This document shows positions 6,714 through 15,783 of a stretch of DNA of 64,000 bases, in pieces (positions within the stretch are counted from its first letter, which is position 1; every line of letters starts with the position of its first letter). The notes beneath the pieces are model-generated. The model was not told the DNA's origin and made no database searches. It was given only the letters and a program-made list of their open reading frames with translations. The stretch covers positions 1,240,001 through 1,304,000 of the forward strand of contig NZ_CADDWJ010000002.1 of assembly GCF_902809855.1 (NCBI RefSeq), given 5' to 3'. This DNA comes from Acinetobacter sp. Marseille-Q1618. Lineage in GTDB: Bacteria; Pseudomonadota; Gammaproteobacteria; Pseudomonadales; Moraxellaceae. Made by a program: the position numbers and the translations under genes.

Positions 6714-8672
6714 CTAAATCGCTTTGGGTTTTGTTCCTTGATAATAAGGCTTTCTCACACGCTCTTTCTTTTTTCCTCGTGCGGGACTGAGTGTATTTAA
6801 AAGATTTTGTGAAACGGGGCAAGCCTCTTTTAAAACCAATGCTGCCAAAATTTCACTACATAAAGGTGCAAATAAAAAACCTTTCGAGCCTAAGCCTGCA
6901 AAAGTATAGACTTCCTGATCATCTATGCCTTTTCCGAGTACAGGAAAATAATCCAGTGTCTGCGCTCGAACAGATGCACGACCTTGCCAAGTGTCTATTT
7001 TAGCTAATGATTCAGCATAGTTAGGAAAGGCATTGTGGATAAGCGCATAGTTATGTACATGATCGGCATGCTCTACAGCTGAATCATCACGTTCAGGATG
7101 AAATGAAGCCCCTAATATCAAATGCTCAGCGTCAAGTTGCATACAATAACCGCCAAAACTATAGGCTTGTTTCGGATCTAATTGTCGTCCAGTATTTTTT
7201 AGCCAACTGACTTGCCCTCGAATCGCTCTTAAACGTGGATAATGGGAGAAAAATTTCTGACTTTCACGTGCGCAGCAGACCACCACATGATCAAATTTTC
7301 CGAAGACATTTTCATGTTGATCTAAAATTTGAATTTGATGGTTGTCGAGTTTTTGGCACTGAGTAATCTGTGCAATTTGAAAATCAATTAAATCATGTTC
7401 AAGGATTTGATCACGCAGTAGGTGCGGAGCAACTGCACCTGCTTGTTTAAGTTGTATGCTGGCATAGTTGGTTTGCAGATCTAATTGCTCAGCAGCGATA
7501 TATTCTAGAATATCAGCAGTATAATCTTTGACTAAATCCAAAGCATCTTCTGGATTTTTTTGAATCAATTGATGGACGCAAATATCTCGAAAGGCTTTAA
7601 ACCGAGGATAATAATGCTGTGCAAATTGCCATGACAAAGTCATCAAATGATCTGCGCTTTGTTCAATCGGACTCAGTTTAGGATTGAGTAGGGCAAGAGG
7701 ATTACCCGAAGCACCTGCCAAAGGCGTTGATTGGTCGTAAATCGTGACTTGATGCCCACGCTCGGCAAATGCCCATGCAGCGCTTAAACCTGCGATTCCT
7801 GCGCCTATAATCGCAATTTGACGCTGTTTAAAAATAAAGCTGTTGAATTCGGTTTTTTTTTGCGTTGAATCTAAAGCTTCATTTGCTTCATGATTCTTTG
7901 ATACGGTTTGTAAAGCTGTCGAGTTTAATTCTTGTGCTTCAGGTTTAAGCCAAATTGCCTTGAGCATTTCTCGTTTATGCCCAAAACCCTTTGGACGTGA
8001 AATAGAAATGCCGTGTTGTTTTAAACCACGTTTTAAAATACCAGCAACACTAAATGATGCAAAACTGGTTCCATGATCAGATAAACGCACAATATGATTT
8101 AAAACATTTTCTGCCCACATATCAGGATTACAAGAGGGTGCAAAGCCATCTAAAAACCATGCCTTTACGGGTGCGGTTTTGGGGATAATGGGGAAAATAT
8201 CCTGTGCATCGCCAAGCCATAAATCAATCGAAAAGCGCTCATCAGGAAAATTCAGGCGATGACAACCTGCAAGTGGCAAAGGATACTGTTGAATCAGTTG
8301 GTCTGCCAAAGGTTTAAGTTCATCCCACACATTTAAAGCACGAATCAAATCAGCTTTCGACAATGGAAATTTTTCCACACTGATGGCATGTAAATGGCTA
8401 TGATTATGTGGGCGAACGTGTTGCCAAAGCTGCCATAAGGCTAAAATATTGAGACCTGTACCAAAGCCTGTTTCTGCTACCGTAAAATATTCAAAATCAT
8501 TTAAATGTGCTAATCGTGTAGGGAGATCATTGCCATTTAAAAATACATGTCGTGTTTCAAGGAGTCCATTGTCTTTGGAAAAATAGACATCACCAAATTG
8601 TTTGGAAACTGGAACTTCAATGCCATCGACAGATTGCCAATCCAAGTCAGCAGTTTGAATGGTATTTGACAA
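6714..8672 (-). CDS. mnmC: Bifunctional tRNA mnm5s2U-modification protein MnmC
   Basis: This 652-residue protein carries out the last two steps of 5-methylaminomethyl-2-thiouridine synthesis at tRNA position 34. The N-terminal SAM-dependent methyltransferase (DUF752, MnmC2) has GFGTGLN at 69-75 and WFLDGFAPSCNPDMW. The C-terminal FAD-dependent oxidoreductase (MnmC1) begins with the dinucleotide motif IIGAGIAG near residue 290 and contains SGNPLALLNPK, typical of the DAO fold. The length matches the family (about 620-690). It functions downstream of MnmE/MnmG, encoded elsewhere. Confidence 0.95.
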   Translation of the reverse strand: MSNTIQTADLDWQSVDGIEVPVSKQFGDVYFSKDNGLLETRHVFLNGNDLPTRLAHLNDFEYFTVAETGFGTGLNILALWQLWQHVRPHNHSHLHAISVEKFPLSKADLIRALNVWDELKPLADQLIQQYPLPLAGCHRLNFPDERFSIDLWLGDAQDIFPIIPKTAPVKAWFLDGFAPSCNPDMWAENVLNHIVRLSDHGTSFASFSVAGILKRGLKQHGISISRPKGFGHKREMLKAIWLKPEAQELNSTALQTVSKNHEANEALDSTQKKTEFNSFIFKQRQIAIIGAGIAGLSAAWAFAERGHQVTIYDQSTPLAGASGNPLALLNPKLSPIEQSADHLMTLSWQFAQHYYPRFKAFRDICVHQLIQKNPEDALDLVKDYTADILEYIAAEQLDLQTNYASIQLKQAGAVAPHLLRDQILEHDLIDFQIAQITQCQKLDNHQIQILDQHENVFGKFDHVVVCCARESQKFFSHYPRLRAIRGQVSWLKNTGRQLDPKQAYSFGGYCMQLDAEHLILGASFHPERDDSAVEHADHVHNYALIHNAFPNYAESLAKIDTWQGRASVRAQTLDYFPVLGKGIDDQEVYTFAGLGSKGFLFAPLCSEILAALVLKEACPVSQNLLNTLSPARGKKKERVRKPYYQGTKPKAI

Positions 8673-8730
8673 TGTTGTGTACCTTTTGAAACTTTAAAAA
8701 GAGATAAACTGACAGGAAATAGTCAGTGTT

Positions 8731-9225
8731 TTACCACTGACGACGACGTTTGGTATAAATATAACTCGCGATCAAGAAACCCAATAACACGCCGACAGCG
8801 ATGGTCGCTGCACCATATAAAAACATTTGCGCACTTTGTTCACTTTGTAAAACTTGAACTTGTACCCCAAGATTATCATTTTTTAATTGCAACTCTTGGT
8901 TCTGTGCTAAAGCTTCTAGATTTGCTTTTTCAAGTTGCTGTAAGCGAGTGGCTTGATCTTTGACCAAGGCTTTAACTTTAGCATCTTGGGATGCTTTTTC
9001 TTTAATGATCTGTTCTGCGGTTAAAGGTTTATTTTCCTGTGCTTGCGCTTGATTTTGAACAATCGCATTTGCACCTGCAACCGCAGGTAAAATTGAGGGT
9101 TTTGGTGGTGGTGTAGCAGCTGCAATCTGTGCAGTATTATTTGCAGGTGTTGCTGTCGGTTCTGCCCATACAACAGACGAGCAAAGTAAAGAAAAACCCA
9201 ATAAACTTTGGACGACAACACGCAT
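8731..9225 (-). CDS. Secreted coiled-coil protein with C-terminal membrane anchor
   Basis: This 164-residue protein of unknown function starts with a cleavable signal peptide of about 21 residues (ending VVWA). A low-complexity Ala/Pro/Thr/Gln-rich part is followed by a long predicted coiled coil (about 70-130, heptads with LQQLEKANLEAL and NDNLGVQVQVL). One transmembrane helix (AATIAVGVLLGFLIASYIY) precedes the basic tail KRRRQW. It would sit in the inner membrane with a periplasmic coiled coil. ATG 9225 is chosen because it has AAGGA at good spacing and starts a proper signal peptide. It lies 4 bases after the yciI-like gene. Confidence 0.75.
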   Translation of the reverse strand: MRVVVQSLLGFSLLCSSVVWAEPTATPANNTAQIAAATPPPKPSILPAVAGANAIVQNQAQAQENKPLTAEQIIKEKASQDAKVKALVKDQATRLQQLEKANLEALAQNQELQLKNDNLGVQVQVLQSEQSAQMFLYGAATIAVGVLLGFLIASYIYTKRRRQW

Positions 9226-9229
9226 TGGC

Positions 9230-9532
9230 TTATCCTTTTGGTAGAGCTTTGTTAAATGGCTTAACATCAACGTGGCTATACACACCTTCTTTGACAAAAG
9301 GTTCGTCTTTTAACCATTCATCCAAAGCTTCACGACTTTCAAAATCTAAAATCATGGTACTCCCATAAAAACCTGCTTGTGGATTTTCACGATCTTTAGG
9401 CATTGCACCTGCAACAATCACACGACCTTCGGCATCTAATTTTTCTAAACGTGCCAAATGTTGAGGACGAACAGCAAGACGTTTTTCGACTGTACCATCT
9501 TGATCGGTACAGGTAATCACAAATAAAGGCAT
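9230..9532 (-). CDS. YciI-family protein
   Basis: This 100-residue YciI-like (YCII) domain protein has a ferredoxin-like fold. Conserved features include the His in VRPQHLARL, the GRVIVAGAMP strand and the terminal strand VDVKPFNKALP. It is usually a homodimer of unknown catalytic role, related to muconolactone-isomerase-like folds. It lies between yciB, 14 bases upstream on the same strand, and the coiled-coil gene. The yciB-yciI proximity is also found in enterobacteria. Confidence 0.88.
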   Translation of the reverse strand: MPLFVITCTDQDGTVEKRLAVRPQHLARLEKLDAEGRVIVAGAMPKDRENPQAGFYGSTMILDFESREALDEWLKDEPFVKEGVYSHVDVKPFNKALPKG

Positions 9533-9546
9533 GGAACAGACCTGAT

Positions 9547-10158
9547 TTACTCTGAAGATTTAAAATGTTTTCGCAAGCAAAATAGTATAACAGCAAGGTA
9601 GCTTAAGGATACGATAATATCGCCAAAAGCGGTAAATTCGCCCCAATATTTGCCATCCATATACAAGAAACCGAAAAAATAATGTAAAGCAGCTAATAAG
9701 AAAAATTGACCACACCATGCCCAGTTTAAACGCATCCAGCCTTCACGGCTAAGTTCCAGCATTGAACCTAGTAATTTTTGGATAATCGGTAAACGTTCTT
9801 TATTGAATAATGGGGTGACCAAAAAGCCAATGCCAATACCTAAATTTAAGATGACTGCTTTGAGTTTGATATAGGTCACATCGCTGAAAGCAAGGGTAAT
9901 TCCCCCAAAAATCACAGACATGATGACGATAAACCATTGCATCTTTTCAAGTCTGAACTTCTGAGCAAAGAACAAGCAACCATAAACCACTAAGGTTGAA
10001 ATCAATAAGGCACAGGTTGCAACTAAAATATGGTTTTGGTCAACATTGCCTGTACTTCCCACCAATTCGAGTAAAGGGTGTTGGTTATCTTTGGGATCTG
10101 TCGTTTTATAAAAATAAAAGAAGATAATAATAGGTAAATAATCAAATAGCGCTTTCAT
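9547..10158 (-). CDS. yciB: Inner membrane protein YciB (intracellular septation protein A family)
   Basis: This 203-residue polytopic inner membrane protein begins MKALFDYLPIIIFFYFYKT and has five or six hydrophobic segments, as in the YciB/IspZ family. Typical motifs are PLFNKE and the MRLNWAWCGQFF helix. E. coli YciB is linked to the elongation and division complexes and to envelope integrity. It is the first gene of the minus-strand cluster with the yciI-like and coiled-coil genes and is divergent from the PHP nuclease gene. Confidence 0.92.
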   Translation of the reverse strand: MKALFDYLPIIIFFYFYKTTDPKDNQHPLLELVGSTGNVDQNHILVATCALLISTLVVYGCLFFAQKFRLEKMQWFIVIMSVIFGGITLAFSDVTYIKLKAVILNLGIGIGFLVTPLFNKERLPIIQKLLGSMLELSREGWMRLNWAWCGQFFLLAALHYFFGFLYMDGKYWGEFTAFGDIIVSLSYLAVILFCLRKHFKSSE

Positions 10159-10169
10159 GCTACAGTAGG

Positions 10170-10188
10170 GTCATCAAATTTTGGTGAC
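10170..10188. promoter_or_regulatory. Near-perfect inverted repeat between divergent yciB and rnm
   Basis: GTCATCAAA and TTTGGTGAC form 9-bp arms with one mismatch and a single-base centre, just before a CATAAT -10-like hexamer at 10193-10198 for the rnm direction. An operator is possible but the factor is unknown. Confidence 0.3.
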
Positions 10189-10205
10189 TTAGCATAATAC
10201 AAACA

Positions 10206-11057
10206 ATGATTGGTGTCGATTTACATACGCATAGTAATATTTCAGATGGCACACTCACGCCTGAAGAGCTGATCCAAGCTGCTCATGCATTGGGAATAAA
10301 GACCTTTGCATTAACCGACCACGATACAATGGATGGTGTATTACGTGCGAAACATTGTGCTGAAAATTTAGGTATGCAATTGATTTCTGGTGTAGAAATT
10401 TCCAGTCAATGGTCACGCCCATCCACCCAAAAAAGTTACGGTGTGCATATCGTCGCGTTGAATATGCAAAATCCTGAACCTTTAGAAAAATTACTCGCTG
10501 AACAAAAACGTATCCGAGCAGTACGTTCCAAGCAAATTTGTGATTTGCTGATTCCTTTAATTGGACAGGATATTTATGCTGATGTAATTACTAAAGTTGA
10601 TGGTGAAGCAGATCGTGTAACACGCACGCATATCGCCAAAACTTTAGTGGAAAAAGGGATTGTGCAGCGACCACAACAAGCCTTTGATAAATATATTAAA
10701 GAAGGTAAAAAAGCTTATGTAAAATTTGATGGTTTAGGACTTAAAGAAACCATTGAAGTGATTCATGAGAGTCAAGGATTTGCAGTTTTGGCACATCCCA
10801 CACGTTATGATTTGTCTGCAACAAATATTAGATACTTGATTGAAATTTTTGCTCAATTCGGTGGTGATGCTGTTGAGCTTCCACCTGCAATTGATCCTGC
10901 ATCTACCCGACAAATGGTTGATCGTATGATTGCTCAGTTTGATTTAAAAGTGTCCGTGGGGAGTGATTTTCATGGTGGTCATATGCCTTGGATTAAGCTG
11001 GGAAATATTCCACGTGTAAAAGAAGGACAAGTGGGGGTTTGGGAGAGTTTTCGTTAA
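10206..11057 (+). CDS. rnm: PHP-domain 5'-3' exonuclease RNase AM
   Basis: This 283-residue PHP-family phosphoesterase matches YciV/RNase AM. It has the metal-binding HTHSNISDG at residues 7-15, LTDHDTMDGV, GVEISSQW, AHPTRYDLS and the late SDFHGG. The E. coli homologue removes 5' nucleotides from RNA and matures 5' ends of rRNA, and it also hydrolyses 3',5'-bisphosphates. All expected His and Asp ligands are present. It is divergent from yciB with a 47-bp gap. Confidence 0.9.
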   Translation: MIGVDLHTHSNISDGTLTPEELIQAAHALGIKTFALTDHDTMDGVLRAKHCAENLGMQLISGVEISSQWSRPSTQKSYGVHIVALNMQNPEPLEKLLAEQKRIRAVRSKQICDLLIPLIGQDIYADVITKVDGEADRVTRTHIAKTLVEKGIVQRPQQAFDKYIKEGKKAYVKFDGLGLKETIEVIHESQGFAVLAHPTRYDLSATNIRYLIEIFAQFGGDAVELPPAIDPASTRQMVDRMIAQFDLKVSVGSDFHGGHMPWIKLGNIPRVKEGQVGVWESFR

Positions 11058-11130
11058 TTCAAATTTAATGTTTCTCTAATTTTGTTGTAGGCACAGTAAG
11101 GAGGTTTTATTTTTAGATTCTAAAATAAAT

Positions 11131-11158
11131 AAAGCTTCTCTCGATGAAAAGAAGCTTT
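11131..11158 (-). terminator. Terminator of the bestrophin gene
   Basis: AAAGCTTCT/AGAAGCTTT forms a 9-bp stem with a 10-base loop. On the minus strand it is followed by a T-rich stretch (TTTATTTATTTTA). It lies 26 bases past the bestrophin stop. Confidence 0.6.
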
Positions 11159-11183
11159 GAGTGACGAAAAATAAAAATTAGGA

Positions 11184-12095
11184 TTAAAGCAAATTATGAT
11201 CTTGCGCCTGAATCGGAGGTGGTGTGGGTTTACCCAAAGTCCCTAAAAGTTCGATTTCAATGGTACGCACCATTGCATCTAAAGGGAGGTCATTACTTTG
11301 TGTACCAAAAGGCTCTTCGATTTCACTACTTAAGGCATCCAAACCTAAAAAAGTATAAGCTAAAATTCCGACCAAAAGTGGTGTCGCTAAACCCAACAAT
11401 GAACCCAAACTAAAAGGCAACATAAAACAGAAAAAATACACAGTACGATTCAATAAAACAGAATAAGCAAAAGGCAAGGGCGTGGTCGCAATACGATCAC
11501 ATCCCGTTTGAACTAAACTTAATTCAGTGACATGTTGGTTCATTTGAGTATAAATAATATCGGAAATTTCACCTTCTTTCAGCGCTTGCATGAGCTCCCA
11601 TTGGATCAAACTCAAAGTATATTGAGGCGCATTGGCTTGTTGATATAACTGTTTTAAGGCTTGTTGACTCATGCCACTGGTTTCTAGTAAAGCATCAGGA
11701 CTGGCGGTTTGATGACGCAAACGGTCACGTAGTACATTGGCAAATACAATAACATGTTGAATAATGCGTTCACGGCGACCTTGTGGAAAAATACGACAAT
11801 CACGGTCAAAGTGGCGAGCATTGGCAATCAACATGCCCCAAAGCTTACGTGCTTCCCACCAACGATCATAGCATGCGGTATTTTTAAAGCCTAAAAAGAT
11901 CGAAAGTACAACACCAATAAGGGTAAAACCGACCAAAGGAATTTCAGTAAAACGATATAAACCAATATATTCAATGCCACCCACAATGGCAGAAATGAGC
12001 ATGACAAAGCCTAAGGGAGGTAAAACTTTAGGTAAAATTGTGCCACGCCATGAAAAAAGTAGTTTAAAAGTGTCGTTTTGTTCCCGAACAATCAT
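11184..12095 (-). CDS. Bestrophin-family anion channel-like membrane protein
   Basis: This 303-residue bacterial bestrophin (UPF0187, YneE-like) shows the typical N-terminal block WRGTILPKVLPPL, the FLGFKNTACYDRWWEARK signature and hydrophobic helices with PFSLG and TPLLVGILAYTFLGLD. The C-terminal EIEEPFG is a family hallmark. Bacterial bestrophins form pentameric channels, some selective for cations. It lies 39 bases downstream of radC on the same strand, so transcription may be shared. Confidence 0.9.
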   Translation of the reverse strand: MIVREQNDTFKLLFSWRGTILPKVLPPLGFVMLISAIVGGIEYIGLYRFTEIPLVGFTLIGVVLSIFLGFKNTACYDRWWEARKLWGMLIANARHFDRDCRIFPQGRRERIIQHVIVFANVLRDRLRHQTASPDALLETSGMSQQALKQLYQQANAPQYTLSLIQWELMQALKEGEISDIIYTQMNQHVTELSLVQTGCDRIATTPLPFAYSVLLNRTVYFFCFMLPFSLGSLLGLATPLLVGILAYTFLGLDALSSEIEEPFGTQSNDLPLDAMVRTIEIELLGTLGKPTPPPIQAQDHNLL

Positions 12096-12134
12096 GTAAA
12101 TCGAATCTGTTATTTTTGTACGATCTTCCTTGCT

Positions 12135-12872
12135 TCAAACCGCATTGTCAATATGATTTGGTATAAAATTCCTAGTGTTGATTTGTTGATGCTCTGCGAA
12201 GGAATAATTCTGTTCGGCTGCGACGATAATATGATCAAGCAGTTGTATTTCAACCAATTGACACGCCTGTAAAATTTCTTGGGTAAGTTGATGATCAGCC
12301 TCAGAAGGATTTGCACAGCCTTTGGGATGATTATGCGCAATCACAATAAAGGATGCTTGTTTTTGTATCGCATGCCGTAATAATTGGTTCATGGAAATAT
12401 TGCAATAATTTATTGAACCATAAAATAATTTCTTAAAACTCAGCTTGCGTAGTTGACTGTCTAAACACAATACAGCAAAAACTTCCTGACTTTCACCGAT
12501 CAACTCATAACGCACATAATCACAAATCAAATCGGAACGACTCAAATCCATACCTTGATAAAGTTGTTGTTTAAGATAACGTCGACCTAATTCTTTTACC
12601 GCCATGAGTTGAGAATATTTGGTATCTGCGATGCCATGAAATTGTTTGATCTCATCAGGGGCTGCATCAAAAACAGCATTCAGATGCCCAAAATGTTGAA
12701 TCAGAATACGAGCCAACGCTACAGCAGAATGTTGTTTTGAACCAGAACGTAGGAAAATTGCCAAAAGTTCAGCATCAGACAAGCTCTCTGCGCCTTGACT
12801 GAGTAAGCGTTCTCTTGGACGTTCTTGTTCGGGCCATTGTTTAATGGATGTTGCTTTGCTGGAGTTATTCAT
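12135..12872 (-). CDS. radC: RadC-family JAB/MPN protein
   Basis: This 245-residue RadC family protein has an N-terminal helix-hairpin-helix region (ERPRERLLSQGAESLSDAELLAIFLRSG split over residues 15-42) and a JAB1/MPN-like domain with the intact metal motif HNHPKG...PSEAD (H-x-H-x10-D) near residue 187, ending LLDHIIV. The family was named for DNA repair, but this role is disputed and a metalloenzyme activity is unproven. The strand before the motif (FYGSINYCNISMNQLL) is more divergent than usual. It is divergent from coaBC. Confidence 0.9.
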   Translation of the reverse strand: MNNSSKATSIKQWPEQERPRERLLSQGAESLSDAELLAIFLRSGSKQHSAVALARILIQHFGHLNAVFDAAPDEIKQFHGIADTKYSQLMAVKELGRRYLKQQLYQGMDLSRSDLICDYVRYELIGESQEVFAVLCLDSQLRKLSFKKLFYGSINYCNISMNQLLRHAIQKQASFIVIAHNHPKGCANPSEADHQLTQEILQACQLVEIQLLDHIIVAAEQNYSFAEHQQINTRNFIPNHIDNAV

Positions 12873-12910
12873 TATTATTCACTGTTTTGATTTATTTTAC
12901 TTTTCAATTT

Positions 12911-12954
12911 TCCCAAGTGAATGACTTGGGATATAGATTATTTAATGCTATTGT
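12911..12954 (+). promoter_or_regulatory. coaBC promoter with overlapping inverted repeat
   Basis: TTGGGA (12926-12931), a 17-bp spacer and TATTGT (12949-12954), preceded by TGC as an extended -10, form a good sigma-70 promoter 33 bp before the coaBC start. A perfect inverted repeat TCCCAAGT/ACTTGGGA (12911-12918 and 12924-12931, 5-bp centre) ends on the last base of the -35, as an operator would. Confidence 0.5.
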
Positions 12955-12986
12955 GAGCGCCACTGCAACAAAAAGGTGACTTGATC

Positions 12987-14252
12987 GTGAGTTTCGATCT
13001 CAGTGTATTTTCTAATAAAAATATTATTCTTGCTGTCACAGGTGGAATTGCAGCTTATAAAAGTGCGATTTTAGTCCGCCGTTTAAAGGATTATGGTTTT
13101 AATGTGCGTGTGGTGATGACGCATGGCGCGCAAGCATTTATTACCCCACTTACATTTCAAGCGTTGTCAGGCAATCCAGTGCATACTGAATTACTCAATC
13201 CTGAAGCTGAAGCGGGTATGGGGCATATTGAACTGGCACGTTGGGCAGATTTAGTTCTTGTTGCACCTGCGAGTTGTGACACGATTGCCAAGTTTGCAGC
13301 AGGTTTAGCAGATGATTTGCTCAGTACCTTATATTTGGCGACCAAAGTACCTGTTTGGATTGCACCTGCAATGAATCAGCAAATGTGGGCAGCCAAAGCA
13401 ACACAGCGTAATTTAAATACGTTGGTGGAAGATGGGGTGCATGTGATCATGCCAGATGCAGGTTCACAAGCGTGTGGTGATGTCGGTTTAGGACGTATGC
13501 CTGAACCTGAGGATTTAGCCGAACAAGTTAAAGATTATTTCCACCAAGCACAACGTGCGCTTGCTGAAAAGTTTGGTTTACTTGCGGGTAAACGTGTCAC
13601 CATTACCGCAGGTCCAACACGTGAAGCGATTGATCCAGTACGTTATATTTCTAACCATAGTACAGGGAAAATGGGCTTTGCGATTGCTGCAGCATGTTAT
13701 ACCGCTGGGGCGAAAGTGACCTTAATTGCTGGACCTGTCAGTCTAGATACCCCCAATGGTGTCAAACGTATCAATGTGTCTTCTGCGCTTAAAATGTTAG
13801 ATGAAAGTCTGCATCAGCTTGAAGAAGGTTGTGATGTGTTTATTGCAACGGCTGCAGTGGCAGATTATCGCGTCGCAGAAGTGGCTGAGCATAAAATCAA
13901 AAAAGCAGGTGATGAGCTGAATATCGCCTTGATCAAGAACCCTGATATTGTGGCAACCATTGCACAGCAAGAAAAACGTCCATTTATGGTGGGCTTTGCG
14001 GCAGAAACTCGCAATGTTGAAGAATATGCAGCAGGGAAATTGGTTGCGAAAAAACTGGATATGATCGCATGTAATGATGTATCACGTGCGGATATTGGTT
14101 TTGCATCGGATCAAAATGCGATGACGGTGTTTTTTGCAGATCAGTACCAATTAGAAAAACGTGATCTAGAAAAAGCCTCAAAACAGGAAATTGCACAACA
14201 ATTGGTTGAGGCAATCCATGATGCTTTAAATCATGAGATTGAGCCTGTTTAA
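12987..14252 (+). CDS. coaBC: Bifunctional phosphopantothenoylcysteine decarboxylase/synthase
   Basis: This 421-residue Dfp/CoaBC protein catalyses two steps of coenzyme A synthesis. The N-terminal flavoprotein decarboxylase (CoaC) has VTGGIAAYK and the catalytic-flap motif ACGDVGLGRMPEPE near residue 163. The C-terminal CTP-dependent synthetase (CoaB) has TAGPTREAIDPVRYISNHSTGKMG across residues 205-228 and KIKK. GTG 12987 is chosen because AAGGTG precedes it by 8 bases; TTG 12981 would be too close. Confidence 0.95.
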   Translation: MSFDLSVFSNKNIILAVTGGIAAYKSAILVRRLKDYGFNVRVVMTHGAQAFITPLTFQALSGNPVHTELLNPEAEAGMGHIELARWADLVLVAPASCDTIAKFAAGLADDLLSTLYLATKVPVWIAPAMNQQMWAAKATQRNLNTLVEDGVHVIMPDAGSQACGDVGLGRMPEPEDLAEQVKDYFHQAQRALAEKFGLLAGKRVTITAGPTREAIDPVRYISNHSTGKMGFAIAAACYTAGAKVTLIAGPVSLDTPNGVKRINVSSALKMLDESLHQLEEGCDVFIATAAVADYRVAEVAEHKIKKAGDELNIALIKNPDIVATIAQQEKRPFMVGFAAETRNVEEYAAGKLVAKKLDMIACNDVSRADIGFASDQNAMTVFFADQYQLEKRDLEKASKQEIAQQLVEAIHDALNHEIEPV

Positions 14253-14270
14253 AACTTAGTTTTAAATATC

Positions 14271-14299
14271 AAAATGCAACGAATTCGTTGCATTTTTTA
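14271..14299 (+). terminator. coaBC terminator
   Basis: A long palindrome AAATGCAACGAA/TTCGTTGCATTT is followed by T6. It lies 18 bases after the coaBC stop. Confidence 0.88.
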
Positions 14300-14384
14300 T
14301 TGGTTTTTTCTTTGATTTTAAATTATGTTTAATCTTGAAAATGGATAATAACCCATCATAGCCACAGTTTTAAGGACGATTTCA

Positions 14385-14759
14385 ATGATCAAAAAAACTT
14401 TAGCCGCATTAATGCTTGTTTCAGTATGTAGTTTAAGTACAGTGAGTTTTGCGGGTGGTGCTCTCGAAGGGCACATGGAAAATCTTGCGAAAAACTTTAA
14501 AGTATTTAATAAAACTAACAATAAAAATGAGGCAATAAAAGCATTAGACAATATGCGTACTGCGGCATTAGCAGCGCAAAAAATTAAATTGGTGGCAAAA
14601 GGGGATAAAACAGAATCTTCAACAGCGATCTATGAGCAGTTGATTGCTGAAATCGACAAAACCAAAACCATTGTACAAGATGGACACTTGGATCATGCCA
14701 AAATAGAAGCAAAGAAAATTGCTGCGATTCGTGATCAAGGGCATAAATTATATCAATAA
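14385..14759 (+). CDS. Periplasmic cytochrome b562-family protein
   Basis: This 124-residue secreted four-helix bundle protein has a signal peptide of about 23 residues (ending VSFA). The mature part aligns with cytochrome b562 (CybC): the axial Met in HMENLAKNFKVF near the mature N-terminus, NMRTAALAAQK in helix 2-3 and the axial His in RDQGHKLYQ at the C-terminus. Both heme ligands are thus conserved. The usual CxxCH is absent, as expected for b-type heme. The redox partner is unknown. It is a single gene closed by its own terminator. Confidence 0.85.
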   Translation: MIKKTLAALMLVSVCSLSTVSFAGGALEGHMENLAKNFKVFNKTNNKNEAIKALDNMRTAALAAQKIKLVAKGDKTESSTAIYEQLIAEIDKTKTIVQDGHLDHAKIEAKKIAAIRDQGHKLYQ

Positions 14760-14777
14760 GTTTGATCTTTGATGCCT

Positions 14778-14812
14778 AAAACCGCATGTGCTAAAACAAT
14801 GCGGTTTTTTAT
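14778..14812 (+). terminator. cytochrome b562 terminator
   Basis: AAACCGCAT/ATGCGGTTT with a 12-base loop and T6 follows the cytochrome gene. Confidence 0.8.
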
Positions 14813-14925
14813 TGTCTATTTAAAGAATAAAAATTAGCGTCATGTAAATTGCGCATGATCTGGATTTATTTTCATTGCCCGAATTGATAAGGTGGTTTTT
14901 AGAGTAGGATAATGAGGATGTGACA

Positions 14926-15783
14926 ATGCAGAAACAAATGCAATTTGAACGTATTGCCCAAGCCATCGAATATATTCAAAATAATTTTAAAGACCAGCCA
15001 AATTTAGATGAAGTGGCTGAGCACATCCATCTAAGTCCCGCACACTTTCAGCGTTTATTTACTGAATGGGCAGGCACCAGTCCTAAAAAATTTTTGCAAT
15101 TTATCAGTCTGCAACACGCTAAAAAAATCTTAAAACATGAACAAGATCCATCTATTTTAGATGCGACATTTGCAACAGGTTTGTCGAGTCCAAGCCGTCT
15201 CCATGATTTGTTTATTCAAATTGAAGGCATGACCCCTGCAGAATATAAAAGCGGTGGTGCTAATTTACACATTGAATATCACTTTGCAGCGACGCCTTTT
15301 GGTGAAGTGTTGATCGCATCGACAGCGAAAGGGATTTGTGCGATGAATTTTGTGGAGCAAAGAGAACCAGCATTACAACAGTTAAAAGCCCAATTTCCAA
15401 ATGCAACGTTTTCAGAACAGAAAAATAATTTACAAAACAGCGCATTGGCGATTTTTAATCTCACGGAACATGATCAAGCACAGGCATTACCACAAATCAA
15501 ACTGCATTTGAAAGGTACAGATTTTCAGCTCAAAGTTTGGGAATGTTTATTGAAAATTCCCAAAGGGCAGTTAAGCAGTTATGGTGAAATTGCTGAATTA
15601 CTCGGAAATCCTAAAGCATCACGTGCAGTTGGCACAGCAATAGGCAGCAATCCTGTGGCATTTTTGATTCCATGTCATCGTGTTATCCAAGCAACAGGTG
15701 CATTGGGTGAATATCACTGGGGCAAAGTACGAAAAACGGCAATGATTGGTTGGGAAGGAGCGCAATGTGATGCAGTTGTTTAA
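14926..15783 (+). CDS. AraC-type regulator fused to O6-methylguanine-DNA methyltransferase (Ada without its N-domain)
   Basis: This 285-residue protein has an AraC-type helix-turn-helix region (about 5-105, with LDEVAEHIHLSPAHFQRLF and GLSSPSRLHDLF) and a C-terminal O6-alkylguanine methyltransferase domain (about 112-280). The methyltransferase has the acceptor motif IPCHRVI with Cys250 and the DNA-binding SRAVGTAIGSNP. The N-terminal Zn-phosphotriester domain of E. coli Ada is missing. A matching domain is encoded separately two genes downstream. ATG 14926 is preferred over GTG 14920 because GAGGA lies 7 bases before it. It heads a four-gene alkylation-repair operon and is probably its regulator. 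Confidence 0.9.
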   Translation: MQKQMQFERIAQAIEYIQNNFKDQPNLDEVAEHIHLSPAHFQRLFTEWAGTSPKKFLQFISLQHAKKILKHEQDPSILDATFATGLSSPSRLHDLFIQIEGMTPAEYKSGGANLHIEYHFAATPFGEVLIASTAKGICAMNFVEQREPALQQLKAQFPNATFSEQKNNLQNSALAIFNLTEHDQAQALPQIKLHLKGTDFQLKVWECLLKIPKGQLSSYGEIAELLGNPKASRAVGTAIGSNPVAFLIPCHRVIQATGALGEYHWGKVRKTAMIGWEGAQCDAVV

